Shown: positions 31,544 to 43,461 of the stretch, one piece after another | Numbering within the stretch: the stretch's first letter is position 1 | Layout of the letters: every line of letters starts with the position of its first letter | Origin: Cryphonectria parasitica EP155 | Lineage: Eukaryota > Ascomycota > Sordariomycetes > Diaporthales > Cryphonectriaceae | Reading direction: 5' to 3' | Length of the DNA: 64,000 nt | NCBI RefSeq assembly: GCF_011745365.1 | Contig: NW_024468916.1 | Span: 2,091,630-2,155,629, forward strand | Program-made: the position numbers and the translations under genes | The notes under the pieces: model-generated | Database searches by the model: none | The model's input: the letters and a program-made list of their open reading frames with translations, nothing else | Told to the model about the DNA's origin: nothing

Positions 31544-32559
31544 CGGCAGATGGCAGAGATTGAATATCGTCGAGCTGGATAGAAAAGCTCTGGGTCGATG
31601 GGTTGGCAGATCAGCAGGCTTTTGTTGGGGAAATCAGGGATGGCAGGAAAGTTTGCATTCAAGAAGATAAAGGAGAATAAGGTCCTTCTTGTTTGTGGCA
31701 GTCGCGTCTGGGTTTCATGACATGCAACTGTCGTGCAGCCAGGCAGACAACACTCTGCTTCCCAACAACCAAGTACATGGGGAGTCATGTAGCCAGGTTT
31801 GCATTGAAGTGACTGCACCTGAAATACTTGAGTATGGACTTACTTAGTAGGCTGTCAAACTTAGTCCTTCAGGGCTCGTCACTGGTATGCATTCATTATG
31901 TCTTGATCCTCAGATCCCTGAAAACATAAGATGCACTAGCTAGACTCAGACATGTTCTTTCAACCTGGAGTTGAGTTACTGAGGAAGACTGGATTTGACC
32001 AACTATGTGTTAAGTGTCTCAAGCTCGACTACCACTGTCATGTGGCCTTTGTCTCTCCTGCCTGGAGGCAGCAGAGAGACATAGGTAAGGAGTGTTCAAA
32101 GCGTCTCATCGACCCCTCCCAGAAAGCCATATCATGCAGACACAAGTTAGTATACAGCACATTCTGCCTCAAAACATGGCTGTTGCTTGTAAGTCATAGA
32201 GTCTTGTATGGAAGACCACCCTTGCTGTAGAAGATGATGCAAACGACATGATACATTTGACGTGATGTGTCTGCATTTCGACGCCTTACCTGAGTAAGTG
32301 TCAAGACTGAAAACACGGAACAGAACAAATGCAAGGTCCAAAATTGAGAATAGAATGAGGATGACTCCAAGAGTCTAGCAAAATATGAATTTCCACATGC
32401 CACTTAGCTTCTCCCAAACACCAGACCTCTTTACACTGCCCAGGTCAAGTCGAATGTCATCCCACTCCCCCAAGATGGCCAAAACGCCGAGCAGAATAAA
32501 TGTCAATCCAACGCATACGAGTACAAGTCCCCCACCCCAATCAGAGCCCAGAACTTTTC
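31544..32559. other. Intergenic, no gene seen
   Basis: About 1 kb between the AA7 promoter and the HIRA 3' end. Short frames only. Confidence 0.5.
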
Positions 32560-35500
32560 TCATGTAGCCTCAACAGCCATTGCATCCCCATCCCCATTCC
32601 CGTCGCCGCCCTCTTCCTCCTCGACCGTGAGGCCCAGGACGCGGGAGTACTGCACCGTAAGACGTTGCAGCTCCCTGAATTTGCCTGTTGATACGGAGTT
32701 GTCAGCATTAACCGTTGTGAGCACTTCATCAACTGAAAGACAAAGAGGTTGGACTTACCCAGGATCATGACAACTCCCTTCAGCAACTCCCTCCGGTCCC
32801 AACCACAAATCTCATCCCCCTTGGCGAACCATCCGAATGGCTTCCCTTCAATATCTTCGGCTTTCTTCTCGCCATCCTCCTTATCATGCAGTATACCGCC
32901 CAAGAGTCCATTCAACAGCTCCTCAACCTTGCCCCTCAATCCCTCGGCACCAATACGCTTGGCGTACATCAACAGGTACAGCCTGAACTCCTCCCTGGCC
33001 CCAAGTACCATTGCGCCCGCCATGCGATTCTCTAGATGTGCGATCGACACGGAACTCTCAAAGGACTCGAACCCCTCTTTGGACAGCAGCGTCTTGATGA
33101 GGCGTTGCAGGGTGTAGGCACGGCCCTTGAGCAGAAACTCGGTTGTTGTGTGGCGCTCCAGGTAGGGAATGATACCCGCCGAAACATCCACGCTGTCGTC
33201 CTTCTTGGCGTCTTTGGGTTTCGTGACGGGGCCCACGGCCGTTGACTGAAGGGCGCTTACGGAGGAGTCATTGCTGTTCCAGTACTGACTGCCTACAGCG
33301 AACCAGGTCTCGGACAGCCGTTGCCAGGTGTACATCTCCCGCGCATAATAATACCCGTCGCCGTTGGAGAGCGTGACCACGATGTGGCCTGTCGAGTTGA
33401 GGTGTGCGGAAGTGACGCCAGGGCCAGGCGTCGCGGAGTGTGGATTGAGAGAGGTGATGGCGAGATCGATGATGGGACCGAGGGAAACGGGAGGGTGTGG
33501 CGAGGTCATGGACCGAATATTCCAGACATAGGCAAGGCCGCAGGCTGTTATGCATAGCAGCCAATGGTTTCGACACTCGAGGATGACTGGCTGTGACTCC
33601 AAAATCATCGCATTGACAATTCTCCGACCCGCTGGCGTCCACACGTATAGGCTGCCGTCCTCGCAGGCTGCCGACCAGAAATGCTTGTTGCCAGTGACCA
33701 GTATCACCGCCCGTGGTAAAAAGTCCTCCCATAACAGTGTCCCTCTCTTTGAGCAGGTAACGTGTGAAGGATCCCTGATCTGAGCAGGATTCTTGGCCTC
33801 CAAGATGATGTTCTCTGGTATCTTGGATGCTTCCTCCGCGGTGCTCTGTCCCTGCAATACGCCTCGCTCTAGGGGTCTCAGGATGTGAGATCTGATCTTG
33901 GGCACTGCCAGCCTGACTTGAGATACAGTCAAAGCCGAGCTCATGACCGCTGGCCGCAAGAACTCCGGTGTTGGCACTACCCCATGTACAGGTGGCTGAA
34001 GGGTAGCCGGTTCCAGACCGTCCACGCCATTCGTCATGACTGGTGTAGGCAGACCCAACGCAGGTCGTTTCGGCGCGGGCTCGTCCTCGTCTTCGCCATC
34101 AATAACTGCGGCCTTCCGTTTGTTCCCAAGCAGCATGGACGCAATGCCTCCCTGGGGCAGTCCATCGAAAGGTTTGTTTAGGTCGAGGATCGCTTGTGGC
34201 GTGTCATCGCGAGTGGTGACTGTTTTCGATCCTATGAGTTGTGTCTGTGGTAATGACGAGGTGCCAGTTCCAGAAGACGAGATCAGTAGAGGTGCGACCC
34301 GCTTCTTTCCGTCTTTAGTGATCGTGACTCTGGACTTGAGCTCCTTGATCCTCTCCGCTGTCTTGTCGGCATTTTCCTCCTTTTCCTTGTCCTTGTCCTT
34401 TTCCCTCGAATTATCGCCAGTCTTTTCCGCAGTTCCGTTCGTACTTGTGCCATTCGTAGCGGCTGCCGGCTCCCGGGCTGGAACAGGTTGAAAGTCGCCC
34501 ATCAGCGCACCCATTCTTGACTCGGCCCCTCGAAGTTCGCCAGCTTTGCTCTGGTTTTCCAGGGCAAGCCCATCTACGTCCTCAGCAACACCCATACCCT
34601 TGCGACCGCCTCCGTACTTCTGCAGAGCCTTGTCGTTCTCTTCCGCTGTGGCCACATATCCCAGATCGTTACTCTGAAATATGGCACAGAGAATGCTTCC
34701 ATCCAGGCTGCAAGCAAATAGAGTCTGGCCGTCGGGAGTCCAGGAGAGGTCGGAGATCGACTTTGATGCGATATCCTGCAGGATGACCAATGGTCGCGAG
34801 GTGTTGGTGTTCCAGATGCTCAATGTCCTGTCTTGGCCCGCCGAAGCGATGACCGTGACAAGATTACCAGCCCCTTGGGCGTCCGCGCCGCCCTTCTCGG
34901 CGGGCGGCCTTGTGTAGAAAAGACGCGGCGAGAACATGCAAACTTCCGTTGGCGCTTCGTGCCCGATCAGGTTGATCTCGCTGTCCCATCTCGTCCGCTC
35001 AATGATGGCAACGGAGCTCACAGGACCGTTTACCGCGTTCGCAGCCGCAATGTGATTGCCGTCTGGTGACCAGGAACACCGCCTGAAGTACGTCGTCAAG
35101 GGCGAGCTCTTGAACGGTGCCGAGATCGTCGTCTCCAGAACAAAGTTATTAACCATGTCATGCTGGGTGGCGTTCGGGCCCGGTGATGTAAAGCGGAAGA
35201 TTTTAATGGTGCGGTCGTCGCTCGCCGTCGCAAAGTACTTGTTGGCCGGGTCGAATGTGATGCCCTTGACGTGACTCTGGTGCACCGCGAGCGTCTTCAG
35301 CTTCTCGAATGTGTGTCCCGACCAGACTACCACCTTGGAGTCCAGGCCCACGGAGACCAGCAGCGAGTTGTCGTCTGACCAGGCGAGGTCTTGCACGTCG
35401 TTGTCGTGTCCCACGAGCCGCTTGTAGGTCTTCCAGTTCTCGACAGGCGGGGGCTCGTTGGTACCTATTCACCTCCAAAAGTCAGCTCTTGCGGCAGCCA

Positions 35501-36020
35501 TCCAGCCATGCTCCCATGGTGTGTGCGTGTGTGCGTGTGTGCGTGCCTACCGAACGTGGCAGTTTGCGACGGAGGGCTGCTGTCCAGATGGTATATGCAT
35601 ATGATCTTGTCGTCTGCGCCGGATGCAAGGTATCGGCCGTTGGGAGAGAATCGCACGGAGTGGATGGTGCCGAGATGGTGGCTCATATGACAGAGCTGGC
35701 GCGGTTTCGTGTAGGACTTGTCGTTGGAATTGTAAATTGATTCAGTCGACCAGACTCGGACGTGCCCATCTAAAAAGTGCCCCGTCAGATTGTGTTTCCA
35801 GCTCTAGAAGAGGGTGGGAAGAGGTGATGGGGGCGTGCATACCACCGCCAGCAGTTGCCAGCCTCGAGCCATCGGGCGAGACATGGCAGCTGTAGACCTC
35901 GAAATCTTTCTGCTCGCCTATCGCATTACACCAAACATCAGCACGTCGTCTGAAGTCTCACAAGTCCGCAGGTTTGATCCTACCACTATGGCTCAGCCAG
36001 GAAGGTTTGATGAGTTGCAT
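32560..36020 (-). CDS. HIR1: Histone chaperone HIRA/Hir1
   Basis: Five exons (36020-35984, 35917-35843, 35769-35551, 35464-32759, 32684-32560) join in phase to 1053 residues. The start MQLIKPSWLSHSGEQKDFEV is the conserved HIRA N-terminus. WD40 repeats fill roughly residues 15-380 (GTIHSVRFSPNGRYLASGAD, VQDLAWSDDNSLLVSVGLD, LDWSSD-like variants such as CSWSPDGNHIAAANAV). A charged linker leads to the HIRA B motif KSRVTITKDGKKRVAPLL at about 487-504, which docks Asf1. The C-terminal Hira domain (from about 600) contains LTVSQVRLAVPKIRSHI, and the last exon ends with an acidic tail. The protein deposits H3-H4 independently of replication, in the nucleus, in the HIR complex. Reading through the last intron would replace the true C-terminus. 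Intron 3 opens with an alternating CA/CG tract. Confidence 0.95.
35519..35546. repeat. (GT/GC)n tract in HIRA intron 3
   Basis: Alternating purine-pyrimidine repeat directly after the intron donor on the minus strand. Confidence 0.9.
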
Positions 36021-36888
36021 GATGTCGTATGCGATGAGGCAGCAGGACCATCATCGATTACGGCTGGAGGGGGGGTGGGATGGAATAGCTGCTTTGTCGA
36101 GCTCGGGAAGTGGTTGTCGCGGCTTGTCAACCGCGCCGCGCTTGGATCGCGACTCTTAACAAAAGTTCCAGGGCGGCACTGAGACGCTGCCTGCCCCTTG
36201 TCTAGTACTGTAGACATGGTCCGTCTTCAGCTGTTAAGGGGGGGGGGGGGCAATTGGTCAGCCCAGAACAAGCTATCCCCGTCATCTTATCACCGTAGCG
36301 TATGCTTGTGAACCCGCGGTCCCGGAACGTACATGTGAGCAGCCGAACCTGCATCTGGCTGACACCAACATCGATATATATGGCATCAGGCCAATCTAGA
36401 GATCTTGATGGGTATAAATGTGATTTCCCATGACGGAAACCATCTCTAGAGGAGGGCAGACTGTTGTGAGCCGGTGGATATTGCGCTTGGAGGGAAGACC
36501 AGCGGCCGTCATATGTAAAACGCAATGGATCACGCATCGCCCTAGTCATATGATAACGATGCAAATACCCCATTGAACCATAATAACCCTACTATCAAGG
36601 AATCCCATACAAGACCATTCACGATATGTTGTTCAGACCCAAGAAACGACCCGCAAGAACCTATCCAGATGACCCAGACCCTTCGTGAACGAACCCAAAT
36701 ACGAGACAGACCCTAAGATTTCCAGACCCAAGGAAAAAAGGAGATAACACCCAGAATGAAGACACATTCCTTCCAAGGCAAAGCCAAAAGCAGAACGCTG
36801 TACACATAGTAGTACAAGTTCGGTGAACGGCATTTAGACACGGAGCGGGGCCCTTCCACTCTGGTCTTTCAAGTCTGATGCCATTCTC
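36021..36888. other. Intergenic, HIRA promoter
   Basis: Upstream of HIRA and 3' of the lysine-rich gene. Contains a 13-base G-run at 36238-36250. No gene seen. Confidence 0.5.
36238..36250. repeat. Poly-G run, 13 bases
   Basis: Guanine run about 220 bases upstream of the HIRA start codon. Confidence 0.9.
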
Positions 36889-37455
36889 TTACTCGGCAGG
36901 CGCAGCCTTTTTGGCCTTGGGCTTCTTCTGTCATGGCTTGTTAGCAAAGTGTCGTGAAATTGAGGAAGAGTCCCGAGCAGTGCTTACCGCGGTGACCTTC
37001 TTCACCTTAGCCTCGACCTTCTTGACCGCAGCCTTGGCCTGTGTTGCGCATGTCAGTCTGTAGCTCACGCATCCCAGGAACCTCTTCAAGTATTTGCCCA
37101 GAGGCAGCACACACACACACGCGCGCGCGCGCGCATACGGAATCCATCCTGCCTTGGAAAGGAGGTATGTACGGTATGTGTTCGCAGCGCAGTGGTGCTC
37201 AAGAAATATTTTGTCCCAACACCATCCGGCCCTCCTGCGCCAGGGAGCTGAACTAGAATAGAAGCGTACCTTGTTGGCGACGCCATTGCTCTTGACAGGA
37301 CCTTTCTTCTTCGTGACGCCAGCGGGCTTCGCGCCCTCCTTCTTGGTCGATGTCTGAGCTCTGGGCTTGCGGCTAATGGTTGGCGCGGTGTCGACCGTTG
37401 GGAAGACGCGCGGCTTGGAGTTGCCGGTCGCGGATCGGGTACCCTCCCGCGCCAT
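36889..37455 (-). CDS. Lysine-rich small protein resembling a histone H1 tail
   Basis: Three exons (37455-37270, 37038-36988, 36927-36889), all phase 0, give 91 residues. The N-terminal part reads MAREGTRSATGNSKPRVFP and has Thr/Pro/Lys composition. The end is AKAAVKKVEAKVKKVTA and KKPKAKKAAPAE, an alternation of Lys, Ala, Val and Pro like the C-terminal tail of histone H1, but without any globular winged-helix domain. By composition it should be nuclear or nucleolar and bind nucleic acid; this is inference. The first intron (231 bases) contains a CA/CG alternating tract. The gene lies directly upstream of HIRA on the same strand. Confidence 0.72.
37109..37133. repeat. (CA)n(CG)n tract in intron 1 of the lysine-rich gene
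   Basis: CA units pass into CG units: perfect purine-pyrimidine alternation over about 25 bases. Confidence 0.95.
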
Positions 37456-38469
37456 TGTTCTCGGTATAGTATAGAAACTTGATACGCAACACTCATCAGC
37501 AACTGTCATTCCTTCAAGTAGCGTAGAAAAGCGAAAATTCTCCAGACCATCATTCATGCGACAATCTGGTCATGTTGTTGACACAAGCGCAACTCCCAGA
37601 TGGCGTGACTGGGAATGCGACCAGAGGAAGAGAACATTGTCACCAAGTCGCGTGTATATCTGAGACGTGCTATAGGAGAGCTTACCTGGAGATGAATTCG
37701 GGTAAGATCACAAAAGAAATTGAGTCGGTCGGAAAACTGAGTGATTCGCGATAGAGAACACAAGCTTCGCGATGGAAAATACTGGCGATTTGATTGAGGG
37801 GAGATGGGAGAAATAAGAAGTTTGGAAAAAGAGGAGGGGTATGGGAAGGCGGAGGGTGGGAGGGAGGAGTCGCGATGCGAAACAAGAAAAACAAAGTCCA
37901 GATCTGGAAGCGCGGTGGCAGACTGGCAGGGCAGTACCGGAACCAGTCAGATTCCAACAACACCTTCTGTCTAAACGGGCGAGATCAGTCAAGGGGCGGG
38001 GGTATTGGTCACAACATGAGAGACCCGGGGGAGGAGCAACAGTTGCTACAGAGCAGACGCCCTAGCAATCGCTGTCACCCACCCACACCTCATATCCCAT
38101 ATCTCATCCAGTTGGTGTATCTCTTTGCACTTCTCCATTTCGCCCCGTCTCCCACTCCGAACCCCAGTCCTATGTAATTCTTTTTCTTTCTTTTTTCCTC
38201 TCCCCCCTTGTTAGACCAGATAGCATATGCTGTGCATTGCGTTGGCTTAAAGTACACCAGACCAGGCTCGCGGAGCTGGATTGATCAGTTTATTGCCTGC
38301 GTCTGCGTCTAGACTGGTTTGTAGGGGGGGCGCCCTTGCCGAACTTCATGCACAAGTCTCGAGGCCTTTTCTTTGGTAGCGCGCTGTCCTGCATGACGTG
38401 GCTGGCATGTTTGTTTTTCCGCCGAGTACTTTCTCTTAGGTCAATAATGGTCTTACGAAGATAGGCCTC

Positions 38470-38500
38470 TTTTTTTTTTCCTTTTTTTTTTTTTTTTTTT
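38470..38500. repeat. Poly-T runs
   Basis: Ten T, two C, then nineteen T. Confidence 0.9.
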
Positions 38501-39386
38501 CTGGCATCGCGTGTAGCGCACATGATACATTGTAGATGAGGAAAGGGGACAAGCAGTGAAGCTTGATTTGACTTATTGTTCAGCCGAGTTATTATAAATG
38601 ATTGATCCAGGGCGGTCCTGCGCCACGTGGGCGCTTGGGCTAATTTAGAAGCAACGAGACCGGCGCACCCGCTGATCTGGGACACCGCTGCCAGCTAGGC
38701 TTGCCACTGACGACTGGGTCCCGCGCCAAACAAGCTCCCCCCACATACTGTCAGCGCTTGACGGCTGAGGCTATTCAGACTACCCACGCTATGCCACAGG
38801 AGATGGGAGGGTCATGGCCAGAACAGCTTAAAACTCAAAAAAAAAACTTGCCCTGTGCAGCTGACGTGAGGCTAGCCTTCTTCTATCTTTTGCAGCCAAG
38901 CCTGGAAGGATCCTGGTCCTCTCCTCTCCATTTATCCGCAAAGACTCGTTAAGAAGATTATTAGGTAACCTTATAAAGGTTTATATCCAGGTGAGACGGC
39001 GGAATAGATTCCTTTCTCCTCGGAATGGATCTTCGCCAAGCACTCAATGATCCATTTATCATCAAGGCAACCACAAAAACCCCCTTGCTGTGTCTTCGTC
39101 CATTCAGCTCTGCCCCTCCTTCATTCATTATAAACACCACTTCACCCCCTGAACGCCAATCACCCATTCTTCCTCTGATCCTATAAGAGCAGTAACGAAG
39201 ATCCCAAGTCTGTATGGGCAGGAGCAACAAGAAAAGTAATTGACTGCTTAATTAACTAAATCATGTTTTACCGCCCTTCCCCATCCTAATCTTTCCTTCT
39301 CGGGGAACAAAAAGAAAGAGAAAGAAAGAAGGAAAAAAACTCAAAACCACGACCGCAAAAGATTCTTCTCCTTCGCCGTCGCCCAT

Positions 39387-39419
39387 GAAAAGAAGAGGAA
39401 GAAGAAGAAGAAGAAGAAA
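39387..39419. repeat. (GAA)n microsatellite
   Basis: Imperfect GAA units about 70 bases upstream of the candidate small gene. Confidence 0.9.
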
Positions 39420-39486
39420 CAGCCAGGAGACTGACCACCGTAAGTGAGCCTGTCTCTCCCGAACCTCAGGCGCCCAGGCTTCTGTC

Positions 39487-39571
39487 ATGTCCAACAAAGA
39501 GATAAGGGTCCGTTATGACGGAAGCAATGACGACCTCGGACTACAGCACCAGCGCAGCTCGGACGAAAGTG
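39487..39571 (+). CDS. Candidate first exon of a very small gene
   Basis: ATG at 39487 opens a 28-residue hydrophilic peptide (MSNKEIRVRYDGSNDDL and QHQRSSDES) that ends exactly at a strong donor, GTGAGT. Upstream, GTAAGT at about 39440 and CTCAG at about 39469 could bound a leader intron, and the region before it is purine-rich. No downstream exon could be chosen with confidence; acceptors exist near 39619 and 39738. Family unknown; it may be noise. Confidence 0.25.
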
Positions 39572-40052
39572 GTGAGTGGGCGTTGCACCGCTTGGCGGCG
39601 AAGTAAGCACAAATCAGTGAGACACAATAGGCTATGTATGTACTTATGCATGCCGCATTTCGCGTCGGTTTTTCTCTTTTAATTTGAAACTAGTTCTTTT
39701 CGTACAAAAAGAACCATTAATCCTCCTTAAATTGCCAGGTCTTCTCTTTCGACCTGTAGCGTGTAGCAAGGTACGGCATCAAAACCCAAAAGACCCGCCC
39801 GCCAACAATCATTTCCCATGATCAACTTCAATATTTCTTCCTGTTACCCCGCCTTGATCCTTTATTAACACCTGCTCGCCCTCCCGCGTCGTATCACCTT
39901 TCCTTTCTAACACCACCCTTGAGCATGCATCTCTATTTCCCCCCTTCAACGCCCTGGAAGTCCAGCTCCAAAATAGACAAACAAACGTGCATTATATGGC
40001 ATTCCTCGCGCACACACATACTGGCCGACCCAGTCCAACCCTCCCAGCGGTC
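39572..40052. other. Intergenic, no certain gene
   Basis: May hold the second exon of the small candidate, plus the 3' flank of the GT69 gene, which is pyrimidine-rich on the plus strand. Confidence 0.4.
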
Positions 40053-41633
40053 CTAAGTAGGGAAGTCGAGCTGCTGGCCAGGCGGCATGGGCCAGTTCAT
40101 CCAGTTCTTGTCCCCCGTCCTCGCCTCCTGGATGATAAGTTGCATCTCCCGCACGGCACAGAACATGCCACTCCTGCCTGTTCTGTTGACCAGTTCCCAG
40201 TGGTCCTCCTGCCAGACCTCCTCGACAAAGGGCTGGCCCTCTTGTACCTCGCGGTAGGGGTTGTTTCGCGGCAGGCCGGCGAGCCAGGAGACGACGCGGT
40301 GGGGGATGATAAAGAGGCGCTCCCAGCGCTTCACACGGTGCAGCCACGTGAGCACCGAGTCCTCGTACGCAACGCGCACGTAGGGGTTAACAAAAGTGCC
40401 CTGTTCCGCGGCGTTGTCTTTCTTCGCGGCGGTTGACACGTCCGCCAGGAAGAGACAGCACTCACACGCGTCGAAGAAGATCTCGGGCTCGTATCGGAAC
40501 CGCACGGGCGCCTCGATGGGGGTCGGGCGGGCAGGATCGACGACGTGGGCGCCGATGTCCTGGAAGGTCGGTGTGGGCAGGTCGGCGCGCAGGTTCTGCA
40601 CGTACTTGGCCTGCATCGCAACCATGCCGCTCCAGCAGCCCGAGACCCTCACGGCGTCCCTCTGCATGATCATGTCCTCGCGTGAGTACCCGTTCCCGGC
40701 CGTCGAGAAGATGGGAAAGATGGGCACCCCGTTCGAGTACCCCTCGGCGTCCCTCTGGGCGTAGAGGTCGTAGAACTTGAACGGGTTCTCGTAGTCGAGT
40801 GCGCAGGCACTCAGGTAGTGCGCGCGGCCGTCTTCGCCGGTGTTGGTACTGAAGAGCAGCTGGGTGGCGTCGACGGTGCGGAAGAGGACGTCGTTGAGAA
40901 AGAGGACCTTGTCGAACCTGACAACACCAGTGTCGGTCCGAAAGCGGTCGAGAGGCCGCAGGGCGCGGTTGCGGACCTCGGAGAGGTAGGACAGGCGCTT
41001 CATGCGCTCAGTCCCGTCGGGTAGGGTCACGTTGTCGAACTCGCTGAGGGAGACATCGCGGTCGAAGACTATCTCGTGGTTACAGGGGACGCGCTGCTTG
41101 AAGTCCTCCAGCGCCGTCTCGCCCAGCGGGCTGTCATTCTCATAGATGGAAAGGAAGGTGTTCTCCGGCCCCAGCATCTGTATGAGCTCCAGCACCTGTT
41201 CGCCCCATCTCCCGCTGGCCAAGTGGCCCCCCTTGTCATACAAGCTCACGGATATGAAGATTTTCTCTTGGAACGGGTTGGCACAGCCGGGGGCGGCGTC
41301 GGGTCCCTTGCATGCAGCCTCGCGCTCACGGTAGTGGGGTGGTAATCGCGTGTAGGAGGGGATAAGAATCGGCGTCGCGATGAGCACGAAGGCCAGAGAT
41401 AATATGATGTATTTGACGGCGACCAAGATGGTCACCAAGGGGTTTCGAAGGACATTGCGCCGTAGGATGCGGGGTCTGGAGCAGAGCCATGACCGTAACC
41501 GCCCTGGCAGTGGGAGTCTTTCATGCTTGTTGTTTGTCTTGACGATGTACTCGTCGAAGTCATCGTCGCCGCTAGATCGGCCGTCGAGGGCGAGGAAGGC
41601 GACCCGCTCCTCGTCTGAGAGGCGGGGGCTCAT
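40053..41633 (-). CDS. GT69 mannosyltransferase (CAP59/CMT1 family)
   Basis: Single exon of 526 residues. It starts at MSPRLSDEERVAFLALDGRS; an in-frame codon further up (41687) is not needed. A short cytoplasmic tail is followed by one membrane anchor at residues 66-91 (LVTILVAVKYIILSLAFVLI), so it is a type II membrane protein, probably Golgi. The luminal CAP59_mtransfer domain shows FISVSLYDKGGHLASGRWG, FLSIYENDSPLGE, SYLSEVRNRALRPL, the likely nucleotide-sugar/metal site KVLFLNDVLF, HYLSACALDYENPFKFYD and GCWSGMVAM. CMT1 of Cryptococcus is an alpha-1,3-mannosyltransferase and CAP59 is needed for capsule; in filamentous ascomycetes the acceptor is unknown, presumably cell-wall or secretory glycans. 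Confidence 0.9.
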   Translation of the reverse strand: MSPRLSDEERVAFLALDGRSSGDDDFDEYIVKTNNKHERLPLPGRLRSWLCSRPRILRRNVLRNPLVTILVAVKYIILSLAFVLIATPILIPSYTRLPPHYREREAACKGPDAAPGCANPFQEKIFISVSLYDKGGHLASGRWGEQVLELIQMLGPENTFLSIYENDSPLGETALEDFKQRVPCNHEIVFDRDVSLSEFDNVTLPDGTERMKRLSYLSEVRNRALRPLDRFRTDTGVVRFDKVLFLNDVLFRTVDATQLLFSTNTGEDGRAHYLSACALDYENPFKFYDLYAQRDAEGYSNGVPIFPIFSTAGNGYSREDMIMQRDAVRVSGCWSGMVAMQAKYVQNLRADLPTPTFQDIGAHVVDPARPTPIEAPVRFRYEPEIFFDACECCLFLADVSTAAKKDNAAEQGTFVNPYVRVAYEDSVLTWLHRVKRWERLFIIPHRVVSWLAGLPRNNPYREVQEGQPFVEEVWQEDHWELVNRTGRSGMFCAVREMQLIIQEARTGDKNWMNWPMPPGQQLDFPT

Positions 41634-41925
41634 GGTTCCTGTCTTGTTGTGCGCAGTAGAGAAGATGGGCGAATGGAGGGAAGGCAAAGCGGATCGAACA
41701 TGACGGTCGGGGTTGGAACAGACGGCGAGGTGGTCAAGAAGGAGGGTCGACGAAGCGTCTGTGCGATGGTGGCACGGCGACGGGAAGAAGGTCTGGGTAA
41801 GGAGATTGGATCAATCAGTCGAGATGTGTCTGACCAACAGCAGGCAGTGCAGTCTTGAAACGGTAACACTGCTTTTTCTATTATGTTCGCGAGAAGGGGC
41901 AACCTGCCAGTGGCAGAGAGGTTTT

Positions 41926-41940
41926 GGGGGGGGGGGGGGG
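41926..41940. repeat. Poly-G run, 15 bases
   Basis: Guanine run in the GT69 promoter region; another G-run of about 9 is at 42016-42024. Confidence 0.9.
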
Positions 41941-42095
41941 AAGGTTTGACATACGCGGCAGATGATGGAAAGCCTCGAGGGCTACCCCAGAATGGGCTGG
42001 TTCCCGTCGGGGCAGGGGGGGGGCCAAATGCGCACAGGCGTGACGACTGAAAACGGGCAAGAAGGGGGAAGGGATGGATTGATCGAGAGAGGCGA

Positions 42096-42131
42096 ATGAT
42101 GGATGGTGGATGATGGATGATGGATGGATGG
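42096..42131. repeat. (GGAT)n-type tandem repeat
   Basis: Imperfect ATGG/ATGATGG units over about 36 bases. Confidence 0.9.
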
Positions 42132-43406
42132 CCTGCCTCTCAATTCCGAAATCAATGGCCCGTGGATTGCCTGCTTCTTGTTCGTCTCCTTCTCTCCTCC
42201 CTCCCTCTCAACCCATCATCCCATCGTCCTTCTCCTGTCCACTGACCATGGCCCCTATCTAAAATTATTTGTCTCTCAATCTCCCCCGAGACGACCTGTG
42301 GAGCACTTATTGGGTCGTCGTAATGGACGTGGGGGGAAGGGGGGGGCCACCAACGGCCAGGGGCAAGGCGATGACGAGTCCTGCAGCGCAGCATCTCGTT
42401 GTGTACTAGTACGGTACGTACCCATCAGTTGGCAGCACGTGCGGGTAGTGTGCGCGTTGGTCTATGCTTTTTTGGGAAATTGTATATGCCGTTTCATTGG
42501 GACAGCGTGAGCAGGTCTCCAGCAAGCAGGCACAGTCCCGCAGCTTCCCTGTCATGATATGTTGCATTTTTACTCACCTCTTCATTTTCACCGACATTAA
42601 CGTGGCAGACTTTCGTTAGGGTTTTTGAATCTCAACATTATGGTAGCAGCACTGTTCAGTTCCCTGACAACTTTCTTCCACATGCCAATTCAATCATTCT
42701 CGGCAGAAGGAAACAAACGAAGAAGAGAAAAATGAGTTAAAAAAAACCACCATCAGACCCACACGGCCGGGTAAGCGGCACGGACGCTACCAAACCTGGT
42801 TGTGCCCAAGGAATGCATCGGCAGCAGGATTACGGTGCAGCGATTGACCATGCACATGCCTGTATGAAACCTGACTTCCCGGCACTTTTTGTCACAGGCA
42901 ATGCTCATCACATCTTTTCGATTCATGTTGCGGGTTACGCGTCTTGGTGCTGCCCATGAAAATGCCTTGAGCCACACCTGATTAGCTACCATATGCCACA
43001 CTCATAACTCGCTTACTGTTTCTCGTGACGATCGTCAAAGCTACACCTATACTACAATTCTACATACCGAACGCCGTCACATTGGAAGACGGAGAAAAAG
43101 AGGCTACAGGGAGAGGGCAAGGCATGGGGACAATGGTTCACCAGCAACCACCCCTAGACAGCAGCAGCTTAGTCGCTGCAAGGTGTCAGACAGGCTGGTT
43201 GGTAGTGTGTCACGTAGCCAAGCCGGGAGAAGACAATCATGACGTTGTACTGCATGGATGGCTGGGCCGCAGCCACGTTTGGGCAACCCCCGACTCCCGA
43301 CCTCACATCCCGTTCTAGGTAGTTGATTCGAGAGGGAGCCAAAGGTGGTGGCTGTTTGGACTGAGGGTGTCATGTCTCGGTATCCGGCAAGCTCTCCAAT
43401 TAATTA

Positions 43407-43461
43407 TTCACTCATTCACTGATACACTCATTCATTTACTCATTCACTCACTCACTCACTT
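43407..43461. repeat. (CATT/CACT)n tandem repeat
   Basis: Imperfect tetranucleotide units over about 55 bases. Confidence 0.9.

Larger units (their letters stand above)
37456..39486. other. Intergenic region
   Basis: About 2 kb without recognised genes. Holds a purine/pyrimidine-skewed tract near 37790-37870, T-runs at 38470-38500 and a (GAA)n tract at 39387-39419. Confidence 0.5.

Noticed and set aside
32749..34491. Several plus-strand frames antisense to HIRA
   Set aside because: Codon-bias shadows of a well-supported conserved gene; Ser/Pro-rich without family likeness.
38290..38685. Minus-strand frame of 131 codons with poly-Lys
   Set aside because: The lysine run comes from the T-runs at 38470-38500; no similarity or splice context.
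43407..43461. Short-spaced repeats resembling an array
   Set aside because: Simple tetranucleotide repeat without unique spacers; not a CRISPR, which is not expected in a fungal nucleus.
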